A DNA stretch of 64,000 bases from Pardosa pseudoannulata (GCA_032207245.1 CM063504.1:86492575-86556574); one strand, 5' to 3'. Shown: positions 40,734-53,810, counted from the first letter of the stretch. Program-made: numbers and translations. Notes: generated by a model not told the origin, from the letters alone.

Positions 40734-41299
40734 AGATTATTTATATAGAAGACTACAGAATGAGCATCGAATACCTTGGTTTTAGTTCGCTCCGTCAAAA
40801 GAATGTAAACCTGAAAAATTGTTTCAAATCAATCCTGAAAAGATTAATTCGAGTTTCGAAAAAGCGAAGTGCCTAAGATGACTTGATATCTATTAAGAAG
40901 AGAGAGAGAGAAAAGAAACCACATATCGACCCATTCTGTAATTTACATTAGATGCTCACACAAACACCCAAAAATTTCTGTCATGTTATCTATCTATAAG
41001 ATAATCACCGAAATAATTTTTCGTGATAAATAACTATTATTGTGGGAATACGCGAGAAAGTCTAGGGCAAAATCCTTCAACCTGGTTCTGACAGTTTTCT
41101 GGAGGAATCCGTGGAAAATTATCATTGAACTATAAAGTTAAGGTGACCCACTTTTTGCTACTGAAAAGGAGGGCATAAGAAAAATAAAAAGAAAAAAAAA
41201 TACCGCAAAGAACATTTATTTTTTTGCAACAATAACTTAACAGAAAGCATTATTATAATGCAAACGTATTGCGGTTAATTATTTGTTTAATTATTAATA
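40734..41299. other. No gene identified
   Basis: AT-rich flank of the Tc1-like element, with no features. Confidence 0.5.
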
Positions 41300-42309
41300 C
41301 ACTGTCTACCAATAAGTATTTGGACACGTGTGATAGAAAAGAAAAACTAACTTTATTCAAAATCAATAGTTGGTAGAGCCTCCACGAGAGACAATTACAC
41401 CGTGATCCCTCCGGGGCATACTTTCCACAAGTCTTTGTATTACAGCTAGTGGTATTGTCTTCCACTCGGCTTGGAGTACACATACAAGTTCCTTCACCGA
41501 TTTTGGACGGATAGTGCACCATTTAATTCGGCGATCCAACTCGTCCCAGAGGTTCTAGATAGGGTTCAGGTCTGGGCTCTGGGCAGGCCAGTTAATTCGA
41601 TGAACTTCATTGGCATCATACCAAGCCGTGGTTAACTTCGAAACATGACAACTGGCATTGTCGTCCTGAAAGTAACAGGGGTATAACCAGTAAAACTGCC
41701 ATAATGTAGGAAGCACATTGTCATCCGAAATAGTGCAGTAGGCATCGGCGATGAATGGGGACCAAGGGTTCAGTCCATACTAGAAGAAATACCCCCAGAC
41801 CATAATTCCACCTCCGCCGAACTTGACTGTTGGCACAATGCATTCTGGCAGGAGACGTTCTCCAGGCAGACGCCAGACCCTACCATCCGAACGGTAAAGG
41901 GTGAACCTTGATTTGTCGCTCCAAAGAACCCGTTTCCACTGATCTACGGTCCAATTTCAATGTGCTTTTCACCACATTAACCGAGCAGCGCGGTTGGACT
42001 TTGTGATCAAAGGCTTATGGGCAGCAGCACGACCATGAAAACCAAGCAGATGTGCTTCCTTACGAATGGTATTCATTGAAACAATACTCCCGGATGCCTG
42101 TTGAAACTCTTCGCGGATGAGGGCCATCGGTTGGGTGCGGTTCTTCCGAATTTCTCTGGACAGCACTCGTCGGTCTCTATCTCCCAGTTTCTTTGGTCTG
42201 TCGACTCGGGGCACATTCTGACAACCACCGGTCACCTTCCACTTTCTTGACGTACCTCGTCAGATATCGTCATTTGCATAGGTGTCCAAATACTTATTGA
42301 TAGACAGTG
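41300..42309 (-). mobile_element. Tc1-like transposon, defective
   Basis: Inverted repeats CACTGTCTACCAATAAGTAT / ATACTTATTGATAGACAGTG (28 bp with two mismatches) are flanked by TA at both sides. At 1010 bp it is shorter than a typical 1.3-1.6-kb Tc1 element because the beginning of the transposase gene, including the first helix-turn-helix, is missing. The rest of the gene is on the minus strand. Confidence 0.95.
41363..42235 (-). pseudogene. Tc1-like (DD34E-type) transposase pseudogene
   Basis: One continuous minus-strand frame reads from the second helix-turn-helix (LGDRDRRVLSREIRKNRTQP, then MNTIRKEAHLLGFHGR) through the catalytic core and ends GVIVSRGGSTNY with TGA. Visible core motifs are LWSDKSRF (first Asp), [18 protein letters not shown] (second Asp) and SPDLNPI. 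Exactly 34 residues after the second Asp the expected Glu codon is TAG. In total four in-frame stops interrupt the frame (41969, a TGA a few codons later, 41780 and 41555), with no net frameshift. The N-terminal DNA-binding half is deleted, so the gene is dead. Confidence 0.95.
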
Positions 42310-42920
42310 TATTTTTCTATTGAATGAATATTTTTATTGTGTCATTTTCTAACAAAATATTTGAATATCCATGCAAGAACCATTTTTCATATTAAATATC
42401 CCAGTAAGTGCTGCAGTTAGAAGATCTTAATTTTTGAAAAATATTATTTTATTTCTCTGACTGTAGTTACTACAGTTACTGCCTGCATAAAATAAGCGGC
42501 TTTTAAATCATTATGAGAAAATTTTTACTATTTACATGTTAAGATTTATAAATCAGCTCTTTTTTAAATTTTTTATTTTATTTTATTTTTTTAAATAACA
42601 TGTATTACATGTCAAAAAAGGAGAACATCTAGGAGGACACTTTTTAAGGAAAGACAGAACTTCCAAAAGGAAGACTGTCCTCCCTAAAGGAGAATTATTG
42701 GTCACTTTAGTAAAGGATCAATGATAAGACAGAAAAAAGATCAAAGATTCCAAGAAGAAGCCACAATTGTATTGTTACACAAGACGTGTGTCGTCTCGGG
42801 TGGACACCCGCAAGGCTCATGCCAATTTTTCGACCAATGCACTAATGAATTCCGAAGTATTTTGTTGAAAATGGATACATCAAGAGAGGGTAGAAAGCCC
42901 TACACCAGAGAGGCGAGCAT
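42310..42920. other. No gene identified
   Basis: AT-rich to 42600, then purine-rich sequence. Nothing recognised. Confidence 0.5.
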
Positions 42921-42924
42921 TTAA

Positions 42925-43542
42925 CCCTCTAAACGGTTCGCACGTACCATTCCGCCAAACCGATGATGTTTTCAAAGAGGTTGTCACGTACAATCTTCGA
43001 CCTCCAAAAACGTTCCGAAAATGGATGTAATGTATATTTTTCTCAGTGTTTGAGGCAGGAGGGTCATGTCGATTGTTTGGAAACTGCATCCCTCTTTGAC
43101 TGACATTTACTGAGAGATGCACCCCTACTCCCTGAGGCACAAAGACGCTGATAGCTTTTCATGGCTTTGTAAATCTCTATTTCGAAGTATGTCGTTTGAG
43201 GTAATAGATGTATCTCTAACTGCACCACTTAAATATCTTGAATAACTTTCGTAAAACATATAAATAATTCTCTTAAATAATGGTTTTATTTGTACTTTTA
43301 GAATCCAAGAATTGTTCTTTCTCTTCAAGACTTGACGAGCTTTATGTGCATTAAAATTATCAATCTATAATATCTATGTATATATCTATTTATAACAATA
43401 ACGAGGGTGGGTTTCCCGTATTTCATTCTAGTCGACAAAGGTGAAGTAAAAAAAAATCATAGAACTCTTTGGCCATTGACACAATAAACCTTTCGCGTAT
43501 TTTTTTGAGAATTATTTTTATGGGTGTGTTCCACTCAAAGGG
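42925..43542. mobile_element. Probable piggyBac-type MITE
   Basis: TTAA at 42921-42924 and 43543-43546 flanks short imperfect inverted ends CCCTCTAAACGG and CCACTCAAAGGG. The size (618 bp) is close to the clearer element at 21607-22230. No transposase residue was recognised, so the call rests on TTAA and the CCCT ends. Confidence 0.5.
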
Positions 43543-43546
43543 TTAA

Positions 43547-45142
43547 TCAGGAGAGGGAAGGATTCCATCCCTACTCACCAGCTGCAGACGAGAAGAGGGG
43601 CATTTATTCCTGCTCCAACAACGAGAAGAAAAGGGGGGTGGAGCTGTAGAGTTGACTAACCGAAAGAGAGAATTGTGCGGACTACGCGGTACTATTTTTC
43701 TCCTGGTGTTTCCGACTGTGATCTGTTATTATTATTAACTAGTATATAGCCCATCATATGATGGAATTAGTAAAATTTTTAATTTTCCAGAATTGTAAAG
43801 TACTGTAAGGCAGGTAAAAAAATAGTTTATTATTTGGCTGAGAATTATCTGGTACACTCTCAAAAATTAGTTTATCTTCATCTTCCTCTAAAATCTCCCG
43901 ATAATGTGAATGCAGTTTAGAATCACGTTGAACTCATTTAGAAAGATAATTGAAAGTATTCTTAGGTACGTCTAAATTATCGTTCTTCCCAATTTTTTAT
44001 CCCACAGTAATTAATGGAAGTAAAAGAACTACCATTTCCCCTACACCCGGGAGGAAGATAGAATTTGTTGTCGATACCGGTGAGAAAATTGTCATTGCAA
44101 AAAAATAAATAAATAAATAAATAAAAAATAAAAATAAATAAATAAATAAATAAAAATAAATAATCTAGGATTAAATTTAAAATTATCACATATGTACCTA
44201 ATTTATTATTTAAGCCAAATATAAAAGAAAATTATTGACATAATATCTAAGTTCAGTGATAAAACGAATGAAAATAATGCAGACGATATTTAAATAATTT
44301 AAAATAAGAAATGATTCAATGAGATGGTTAAAGGAATGACGTCATAATGCTAGAAAAAAATGTTATTTTTAACTATTTATTATGTTATAAACTTAATCGC
44401 TTGCTCTTAACAGGGGAAAATAAGGCCTGACATAATGACATTAAATGTTCGAGAAGGAGGTAAGAGGTGGATTTCGAAGGTTTTAAAAACGACAGTACTT
44501 TTTGTTGTGATATGAAACATATTTATACCAATTTATTTTAGAATAGGATAGCTAGTTTAGGAGAAGATAAGCTTGACTCGCTTTGAATTTTGTTAACCCT
44601 AATCATCAAAAATTAAATATGGATGCCTTCATCCATTCCAGGTCCAACCGCTTCATAAATTCGAGGACAAACGGACAGATAACTTAGGCTATTATTATAT
44701 AAGGGATGTTTAATCTTCTCGTGTTCGTAATTTGTAAGTAATAAACGTGTTTTTAATGTTAATCGCTGCTTTGAAATTAATTGTCTGTAAGACGACTTCT
44801 TTAGCGAACCCACAGTACCTGCTCCTGTAAAAGTAGGCGAGCAGTCACAAAAGAAGACGCACGAGCAGTCGTCGTTATTATTAAAAAGCACAGCAATTTT
44901 CTTTTAGTTTTATTGTACTGCAATGAAATTACACTGAAATGAGTTTGAAGAGTAAATTAAAAGCAAAATTCCAGACTGTTCCGTTACCAATATTCTGGTT
45001 AGATGTATGATTTGAATTTAGCAAAATTGACCCTGTTATTTTACTTACCTTTGCAACCAGCAATTTTTGCAAAGCAAGATTTTCAAAATATGCTGCGACG
45101 AAAGGAAATTACAGATACCAAACACTAACGTCGAACCAGATA
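43547..45142. other. No gene identified; AAAT-rich simple repeat
   Basis: A run of AAAT/AAATA repeats lies at 44098-44163. 43545-43740 is a GC-richer purine-rich patch, possibly retroelement-derived. There is no supported gene. Confidence 0.5.
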
Positions 45143-45229
45143 CATTTAATTATCGAATTTAAATCGAAAGACATTTAATTATCGAATTTAAATCGAAAGA
45201 CATTTAATTATTGAATATAATACCAAACT
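45143..45229. repeat. 29-bp tandem repeat, about 2.6 units
   Basis: CATTTAATTATCGAATTTAA units start at 45143, 45172 and 45201. The third diverges after TTATTGAATATAA. Confidence 0.93.
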
Positions 45230-45304
45230 TTAAAAGAAAATCATGGAATCGAAGAAGTAACAGCATTCTTCTCCTTGGTATTTCTAATTTACCATTTATT
45301 TACC

Positions 45305-45740
45305 GTTCTATTTTTATTTTTTATCTTCTTCTTCAATGGCCAGACAGCCCGGGATGGGCTCTTGCTTTCCTCAGAATCGAATTCCAAGCTCTTCTGTCCC
45401 TGGCCATGGACATTCAGTCAGTAATTTTTAAAAGTCTTAAGTCTGATTCCAAACAGTCGAGCCACTTAAGTTTAGGTCTCCCTCTTTTTCGGGTGCCAAA
45501 TGGTCTGGCCGAGAAGATCTTTTTTGTTACACGATCTTCGTCCATTCTGCACAGGTGTCCTGCCCATTTAATTCTCTGAATCCTTATATATTGTACTATA
45601 TCTAGATATTTAAAAGATTTATAGAGTTCAGAGTTAGTTCTTCTCCAGATATTATTATGTTTAATGCCACCAAAAATACTTCTCAATATTTTTTACTTTT
45701 TCTGTCATTTTTATTATTATAGTCTATTATTTAATTTTAT
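45305..45740 (-). mobile_element. 5'-truncated non-LTR retrotransposon (LINE) 3' end
   Basis: The minus strand carries the end of a LINE reverse-transcriptase gene, followed after the stop by an AAG-rich and A-rich tail (GAAGAAGAAGATAAAAAATAAAAA). Severe 5' truncation plus an A-rich tail is the usual product of target-primed reverse transcription. The left limit in the element's sense (near 45740) is approximate. Confidence 0.82.
45333..45686 (-). pseudogene. LINE reverse-transcriptase C-terminal region
   Basis: The frame reads IWRRTNSELYKSF, then IRIQRIKWAGHLCRMDED, RPFGTRKRGRPKLKWLD, SDLRLLKITD, an in-frame TGA (45414-45416), and then MSMARDRRAWNSILRKARAH followed by PGLSGH and a true stop. 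The RRTN-ELY, RIKWAGHLCRM and RGRPKLKWLD phrases are characteristic of the region after the reverse-transcriptase domain in many arthropod LINEs. The TGA stands where the family normally has Trp (NW), consistent with TGG to TGA. The polymerase domain is absent. Confidence 0.85.
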
Positions 45741-47380
45741 GAAAAATGTTGTAACGTTATTTGTTTAATGCGATAAAATAAATGAATTAAAATAATGTTA
45801 GATTCTTTCAATACTATATTAAAATTAGGAATCGGAAGGGGTGGGCCTATCGATCAAAAGTTGTCGAAAGTTGAGTGAACTTTGAAAAAAAAATATTATT
45901 TTTCGCCTTTTATTTAGAAAATACTTTCAAAACTAAATTCGAACGTTCAAACAAATTTGTATTCAACTCTGAGATCGAAAGTATGCTTAACTGATAGCAC
46001 TTCCTTTATTTAACAGGAAGTTCGGTAATCAATAGGAAGTTGAGGATTTGATCGCGAAAATTTCAAACTAGAGGTCAGTTAATAAACCTAACAAAATCAA
46101 CAATAGCTACTGCTTTCCTTTCAAAAGGGAAGCACACACGTTTCGATAGAACAGAAGCCTGGGCTTCAGCAGAAACAGGATGTACTTGCAACATGTTGAC
46201 TTCAGGTACATTCTGTTTCATAAAATTATGTGCGTTTGAAAATATTTTTGTATTCCATATATTCCGGTTTGTTCGGTATGTACTGTCGTGCAAAGACTAC
46301 AAATTGCCATGAAATGCTCACCAGGAGAGTCAAGTCATTTTCCAGATAGTAAAATTTCTCCATATTTTTTAGAAGCATTTGCCAGACATCCTGCAAACAA
46401 CTACTTTATATATATTTAATCTTTGTTTTCTTGATGCATCTATTGTCAAACCGACAAAAATGAAGCAAATTTTGGAAACTTTGCATAAATATTGTAGTAC
46501 GAAATGTCGGTCTTCCATTATGCAAAGTTGTGAAACAAAATTATCGGAGTTTCAGCGCCAACAAAAACACGTCAATGTTCTTAGTTTTTCATATTTTCGG
46601 TGATGCGTCAAATAACTCATAGACACATTGTATTACTCTGGTTATGTACGTACCTAGGTTACAAAAATACGACATGGTTTATTTATTTATTCTTTTAGTA
46701 AATGAATTTTAAAAAAACTTAGAGTAGTTATTACTCACCAAGTTATTCATTATGAAATATTTTATATAAAAATTAAATTATTGAATACAAATTTAGTGTT
46801 TACAGCTGTATTGCAATCTGAATTAATTACAATACTTCCGATGTTGAATATTATGGAAATGTTTTTTGGTGAAAGAAAAAATAAAAAAGCGGACATTTGA
46901 TTTGAATATTTACACTATTAAGGATTATTAGCAGATGTAGGAAAGATAATAACAAAAATCAAACGTATATTAATTACTCCCATATGAAAATTTAACTTAA
47001 GTTAAATTTAAGTATAAATTATAATAATTTAAGTATAAATTAAGTATAAGTATAAATTTATACTGACATATTTTGTATTTATTTTGTTTCCTTATCAAAC
47101 CTGACGAAGTTTATTTTGATATTTTTACAATTATAAAAATTAAAAAAATAAACAATATGTATGTAGTCTAAAATTTTTTGCATACCCCAAAATTACTACT
47201 GCTATAATATTATTTACTTAGTTTATTTTATCTATTCTTAGTTTGAATAGATGTAAATATCCATAAAAATCTTTAAGGAAGTAGAATTTGTCCTCTCGGG
47301 TGAAATAATTGCAATGCAATTCTTAGTGGTGCTGCCATCTATTATTACTCAACAAAATTAATGTTTATGCCACAAGTTTC
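45741..47380. other. No gene identified
   Basis: 46080-46600 has several 60-75-codon open stretches on both strands without recognisable similarity. The rest is AT-rich. CpG frequency falls from here to the right. Confidence 0.5.
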
Positions 47381-47430
47381 GTTTGGAGCGGTATGGTTTA
47401 CTATTTTGCTACACAAGGGCTAGTGATACC
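47381..47430 (-). repeat. SINE 3'-end fragment
   Basis: Read in reverse, GGTATCACTAGCCCTTGTGT and then AGCAAAATAGTAAACC match the last 50 bp of the SINE family at 37875-38051. Confidence 0.75.
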
Positions 47431-47980
47431 AACGATGTTGCTAAGACTGAAATACAAATATGTGAGTCATTCAAATTATAAGCTAAGTCTGCACCGATTC
47501 TAGTGTAGAATAAAGCACTTTCCGTTAAAAGGGACTACACAAAAAAGTCATAGTATTGAAAACAGCAAAGGGGTATGAATTCCAACTAGTTTTAAAGAGT
47601 GTAACAACCCTTAATTAGTTTAATGGTGATATTTTTAACAAATTTATTGCTTTTTAGGATTTTGCAACAATAGATCCATGTTTAATATAGTTCTTATTTA
47701 ATATAGTAGATCCATATTTAATATAGTTTAAAATTTGGGCTAGAAGTATATACAGAATGTTTAGAATAAGATACTCTAAACCTGTTATTTTTAACTGCCA
47801 TTTGCTGCCTAAACACTAGAAATGAATTTATGCCTATTTATCTATACAAATTTGTTAGAAAGACAAATTGATAATTGAAGCTTTGATATAAGAATATGTA
47901 TGTTTTAAACATGTATGTTGCTAAATTTTTAGTATTATATTTAATCAGTTAATTCTAGTCAGGACTATTAAAGAGAAGGG

Positions 47981-48039
47981 TTCTGTTAACCCACATGTAG
48001 CAAAACAGTAGAGTGTAGCACTCCAAAAACAAAAACCAG
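47981..48039 (+). repeat. SINE 3'-end fragment, opposite orientation
   Basis: TTCTGTTAACCCACATGTAG, then CAAAACAGTAGAGTGTAGCA and CTCCAAAAAC, match the same SINE tail on the plus strand, 550 bp from the inverted fragment at 47381. Confidence 0.78.
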
Positions 48040-48213
48040 GAAAAATAAAAAACCAGAAAAAGTTATAAAAAATCTATTGGTTGACATTTTATATTAAAAA
48101 AACTAGTTAATTTGATTTTTTTAAATCCTTTTCTCTTCTGTGACTTCAAAATATTATCAATATTTGCAAAGTAATAAAATGAATCTTATTGACACCTTGT
48201 TTAGATTCAAGAG

Positions 48214-48246
48214 TTTTTTTTTTTTTTTTTTTTTTTGGGGGGGGGG
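48214..48246. repeat. Homopolymer T23-G10
   Basis: A run of 23 T followed by 10 G. It could be a sequencing or assembly weak point. Confidence 0.95.
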
Positions 48247-48668
48247 TTATTTGATTCTTCAGTATTTTATGACTTTACAAGCTGATTAGAAGTTTGAAGG
48301 TAGTAAAGATTTCCTCATTGCTTCAAACTAATATTTTTCTTACAATTTTGTAACACAAACTTTTTTCAGCTTCACTTCTTTGCTATAGAAAATTAAATAA
48401 CACCAGTAATAAAAGATGAGAAAAAATTTGCTCAAAAAAAGTTTCAGTTACAGGAGGTTCAATTGGACAAATAAAATATTTTGTTCAATTTAAAGGTGCC
48501 GTAATTTCTATTAAATTTCAAACTAAAGGAAGATTTAATGTACTTTAATGCAAGTTATAAACATATTGACAGTAAAATGAAAGTTAACATTCATTATTGG
48601 GTAATAGCTTTAAAAAAGAGTTTTAAAAAATTTTAAACATGTGTTATACAAATATAGAGTGTTATAAA

Positions 48669-48737
48669 CATTAAAAAAATTGTGTTAAAAAATTACCATT
48701 AAAATAATGGTAATTTTTGAACGCAATTTTTTTAATG
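48669..48737. repeat. 69-bp near-perfect hairpin
   Basis: Two 32-nt arms (48669-48700 and 48706-48737) pair with two mismatches around a 5-nt loop. The arm is CATTAAAAAAATTG followed by GTT-AAAAATTACCATT. It could be a tiny palindromic MITE. Precursor-RNA folding is possible, but nothing else supports a small-RNA gene. Confidence 0.85.
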
Positions 48738-50873
48738 TTGAAATTGTAATTACAAATGTTTTGATTAAAACTAGAACTATAAAAACATTTATAATTTCCT
48801 TTTTCTGAGAATGTGATTTTAAAAAAAAAAACAAAAATTTTATTTTATATTATTTTGTTCTATACTTTTTAAAATATAGATATAAAACTCAAAAAATTTT
48901 TCAGATTGTTTGATTCCATCTTTAAAGTAGACTTAACTTTTTCTGATTTTCAACGAATATTTTTTTTACATGGTGTAAAAATTTAGAAAATAAAGCTGAA
49001 ATCTAAATGAGAATATAAAAAACAAATGTATACTTTTGGATGAAAACTATTTAATTGCAGTAAAAATAAATATTTGAGAAGTATATTAATAAAGATTTAA
49101 GAGCTATATTTAAAATGTAAAATACTTACAATAGATTAAACATTGTTTGCCCACAAACCAAGAGTATATAGCTTATGTGTGTGTCATGTTTTATAGGTTT
49201 ATAAATATAATCCTTTTAATGGGTCCCCAAAAATGCCATACATATTAAAAAAAGTATAGTGACATAAAATTTTAAATTCCTTCAATTTCTCCCCTTGTTC
49301 TCATACTTTAAGAAGTCTAGACCTTAAAATTGTTTCAATACTTTTGAATTGCAAAGAAATATAATTTTTATAGAAATATTTAATATGTATTTTTTAGCTT
49401 ATAATGCATTATGTAGATTGAAAAATTTTCTTACAAATTTATTTGCTGATGAGATACATTATGGAAAATATTAGTTTTGTAGGATGGTAATAATTCAGTT
49501 GTTTTCTTGTGAATATGAAGAAATAATAAAACAAATGCAAAAAAAGAATAGCACTCAATCCCATACTCATAGTCTTTTTTTAGATGTTTTATTTAAACAC
49601 TGGGAAAAAAGCGCGGAATAACTTCTGAAGAGGCAGAAGGATTATGGTTCAAAAAATAGAGTGTACAATGTTCAGATCTAACAGCATAAAGGGTTTTCTT
49701 TTCTGAATTATGGCAATGAGGAAGGCAAAGAGTGATTCCAAAAACCTGACATGGATATATATTAATGTATATATATATATATATGTATATATATATTTAT
49801 GAGTACAGAGTTGCATGACATATAAAAAATTCAGACCACTAAATCAGAGGAAAGAGGCATTTTTAAAGCTCTTAGCAGGGTACTAGAGATGCATTTCTTG
49901 GTAAAAATGATTGCATTTAGTTCTAAGACATTCAAACCATCTCCTTCAACCTGACTTAATGCGAAGTATGAAAATGTGCATAGTATCACAGAGAGGTTCT
50001 CAAAGGAATGATTGTACAATAAAATAAAAATTGGATGCAGAAACAAAGGCTTACACTTAAAATAACAGTTACAGGATGGCTGAATGTACTAAAAGAAAAA
50101 CTGCTAAAGTATAAAAATCACTATATATCACCTAATCATAAACTTTCCTAATAGTAGACATTCTAACTTGCTTTGTTATAAAATTAGGCTGTGTTCACAG
50201 AAAAGTACATAAGGTGATATGATTTGGTAGGAAACTATGTAGTTATGGCTACTTATTACTTTACATTAGAGGCTCTCAAACTTTTTTTTGACATGTCACC
50301 TTTATCAGGTTACATAAATTTCATTGTATGATTACCCTTAAAGCAGTAATGCAAATGAAAAGAAGGAAAAACAAAGAAAATTTAATGCTCATTTATCTTT
50401 AATTGATGAATGAAACTGTTTGAATGAACTTTTCATTATTCTTGTTTTTTGTTGTGACAACTATTGTGAAAACCATAGCTACACATAACCAGATATCATT
50501 AAAGGCAGAAAAAGAAGAGGAGGTAGATGCCCCAGGCTTCACAATTTTAAAGATTCAGTTTGTAATTCATTATGTTAGAAAAAATACATTTTTTGAAGAG
50601 CTTCAAAAACATTAGTTATTCTGGGCTTCACATTTTCTCAGGAAGATTCTATAGGTTACTATTATATACAGACTAATAATTTTAGTCTCCAACTGTCAGT
50701 CTTTAACTGACAAACATTTCTTTTAAGAAATCTCCCTGAAATCATTAAAGTTTAACTGAATTTATATACTTAAGGGAATTATATCTTAAGCTATATATAC
50801 TTTTGTTTCAACACATATATTATTATTTTAGTGATTCCAGAAGTAGAGTGAAATATATCAATTATAATTTATA
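48738..50873. other. AT-rich, CpG-poor, no gene identified
   Basis: It contains a short TA microsatellite (49764-49797). AGAGGCTCTCAAACTTTTTT at 50269 resembles a hAT end but has no partner. Confidence 0.5.
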
Positions 50874-51104
50874 TTTATTACCAAAGAAAAATCTCTCTTG
50901 ATTCACTTCTATAAATATATTTCACTTCTATAAATATATTTTCCCTAAAGTTTTCTTACTTACTGCATCAGTTTTTATTTCAAATTATTATAATTTTTCA
51001 AATTATTATAACCTTTATTTATTACCAAAAAACAATCTCTCTTGATTCATAAACTTCTATAAATATATTTTCCCTAAAGTTTTCTTACTGCATCTGTTTT
51101 TATT
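50874..51104. repeat. Local direct duplication
   Basis: 50874-50984 and 51017-51104 share TTATTACCAAA.AA..AATCTCTCTTGATTCA, CTTCTATAAATATATTTTCC and CTAAAGTTTTCTTACTG. Shorter internal repeats (TTCACTTCTATAAATATA; AAATTATTATAA) lie between. Confidence 0.9.
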
Positions 51105-53329
51105 TCTGAAGTGTTTTATTTCTTGAAAACACTTTTCTTGCAAAGTATCACTGTTATACATTTTTTTAGTTTTATTCATTTCTTGATCCAGTTCTCTTAA
51201 GTTATAATAGTACAGTATAATAATTTATAAATTGATAAAGTGATATAAATAAAATTTTTAATGTTGCAAATTTTGAGTTAATATTCTTGAATCAGAGAAG
51301 GTCAAAATATATTTTTTTTAAATTTAAATTATATAATAAAGTTCCAAGAACTAAAAATGAAAAATGAAATTCTTGATTTCAAAATTTACATGGATTAAGT
51401 GTTATTTAGTAAAACTGTACAAATACTTTAATAAAAGTAAAAAGCAAGAAGATTTTGTTAAGTTTCCAAAACATTTCTAGAAATTTGTTATTCACTGCAT
51501 CCATGATAATTTCTCAGTAGTTCATTCCAGTCTATAACTGCTTGGATAAGATGTTATTATAATCTAGGAAAAGGGAAAAAAATATTGCAAAGATGGAAAG
51601 GTAATTCAATATGACAAAAAAGTATGTAGTTAATATAATGTATTATTTTATCAAATATAATATAGTATTAATATATTCGTAAAAGTTTCAATTTTGGCAT
51701 AAATGATTTTGAAATTTTAAGTAACAAAAATTATATCTTGGATGAACTTTAGATAAGTGTATGGTACATATAGAGTAACATACTTACATATGATTAGAGG
51801 TTTTTATTTTTCCTTTACAAGATTTATGTTGGTCCCAAGTAAATATGCCATATTTATAAGGGCATTTAAACAAATAATTTTCATTAAGATGTCTCACAGT
51901 ACCGAGAAATAGTTGAAAAAGCACCAAAATTACGAGGCATTTTTAAAATGTGTATTAAAGTTATTAAAAACATATTTTTTGTAATAAATTCAAAATATAT
52001 GGGTTACAATCTTCTAAAAATTCTTCATTGGAGCACTTTAATATTAAGGCAGCATCTCATAGGAAGTTAATGTTCAAACCATAAATAATTTTAAAAAGGT
52101 AAAAACAAGTAATTAAAACATTTAAATGAAGTTATTTATCTAATATTGCACATTATCAAAGCCTTTGAGAATCTCTAATAATTGGAGATATCTAGTTCTG
52201 ACATACAGAACCTTTGTCTATACTTATTTAAATGCAAATTACACAAAAATAGTAGTTTTATCACCCTACATACAATACTGGAAAGTTGGGCCTGAAAAGC
52301 AACATAGTTTTGAAGAAAAATAAAGATTTATGAAAAGAAATTTGAATAAAATATGGGACCTATCCTGATGAGAGAATTTGATCATCTTAAAAGACATTTT
52401 TTAAAAACAAAGGTTGGAAAGAGAATTAATGCCCTAAAAAGTTTTGAAGAAATTAAAGCTAAATGCAATAGAAATTCCCAATTTAGGAGGTCCTTTATAA
52501 ATAACTCATAGGGCCATAGTCTACAGGTACAGAAAAATGCCTCATTCCAGTACAGACACAACACTGAGTCAGAAAGAAAAGCGAAAAAACATTTGTTAAA
52601 AACTTTTCTAAGAGAATCACTAGATGAAACAGTAATAGTATTAGTACAAATTGACATTTTAGTTTTTCTTTTGAATAAAATTACAAAGTTATGCTATAAA
52701 TGTTACACAATGAAGTGAAATTTCGAAAAATACATTCTATTCAAAAAGCTGAATAGAAAACTACAATTACAGTTCACGAAAATAGCAACAATTTCTCATG
52801 GGTAAAATTTGCCATGGTCTTTTCACAACAATTTTCCATGTTTTTCATGGTTAAAATAAGCATTTAAAACTCTAAAAGTGACTAGTTATAAAAAAGCATA
52901 ACACTTTTTTTTTAGTAATACTATGTACCCACAACATTTGAATTTTATAAACATAATTATTTTTAGTTTTCAATCTAAATTTTTATCTGTAAACAAAACA
53001 TAATCTAAAATGTGCTGACAGTTTATTGCTGCATTTGATATTAAAAGACATGTTCTTCAACATCAATGTTGGATAAAAAAATTTAAAAATTTTATAGTAT
53101 ATATATATATTTGCTTATCTTATGCCACAAGCTAATGAAAAATCACTACTTTATATTTCTTAGCAACACAAGCTCACTGTTAAATTTTTTTCTCAAAAGA
53201 AATGCTAAAAATTAAAAATGATTTAAGGTATTAAAATTTACTCTCATAAAACTTAACTCAATGGAAAATAAAATTTTAAAGGTAACAAGAATTATTTTTG
53301 AGTATGTTGAATATATATGTATATATATA
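51105..53329. other. AT-rich, CpG-poor, no gene identified
   Basis: No coding sequence or transposon boundary seen. Confidence 0.5.
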
Positions 53330-53810
53330 CACCGTATATTTCCCTGTAAAAGCCGAGAATTTTTTAGGTTTTTTAAAGATCTAAAGTGGGAGGAAGCGGG
53401 GGTAGGGGCACTTATATACAGGTCCAGATGTAATATATGGAACAGATGTAATATATGTGTTTTTTTGGCAATGTTATTTTTTTGTGTCGGTTACAAAAAG
53501 TCTCCAAATTGGCAAAAATTAACGAATCGGTTAAAAAAAGGTCAAGAACAAAGAAGAAAATGGATAACAGCAAAAAAATAAAGATTGTAAAAATTTTAAA
53601 ATAAGAAAACATAAAAATTGAAAAAAAAAATTTTAAATGGCTCTTATCTGTGTTATAATCGCTCCAAAACAACAGTACTATAACGGTAGGGGATCAGCTA
53701 ATCTTCTAATAAACACAATTCTACGCAAGCCAGAACCAAACAGTTTTAAACTTTGGGTAAATTTTTGAATGAAAATTGCACCCTCAACTGATATTTGGAA
53801 ATATACAGTA
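53330..53810. mobile_element. Possible TA-target MITE
   Basis: CACCGTATATTTCC at the left and GGAAATATACAGTA at the right form an imperfect 14-bp inverted repeat with TA on both sides. The inner AAAGCCGAGAA and GGGGGTAGGGGCACTTATATA recall families with cryptic TATACCGTATTTTCC ends. No coding sequence. Confidence 0.5.

Noticed and set aside
45211..45579. 122-codon plus-strand open frame
   Set aside because: It is antisense to the LINE reverse-transcriptase remnant on the minus strand, which has clear motifs.
53261..53581. 106-codon open frame
   Set aside because: Lies across the candidate MITE at 53330-53810, low-complexity Lys/Arg-rich, no known domain.
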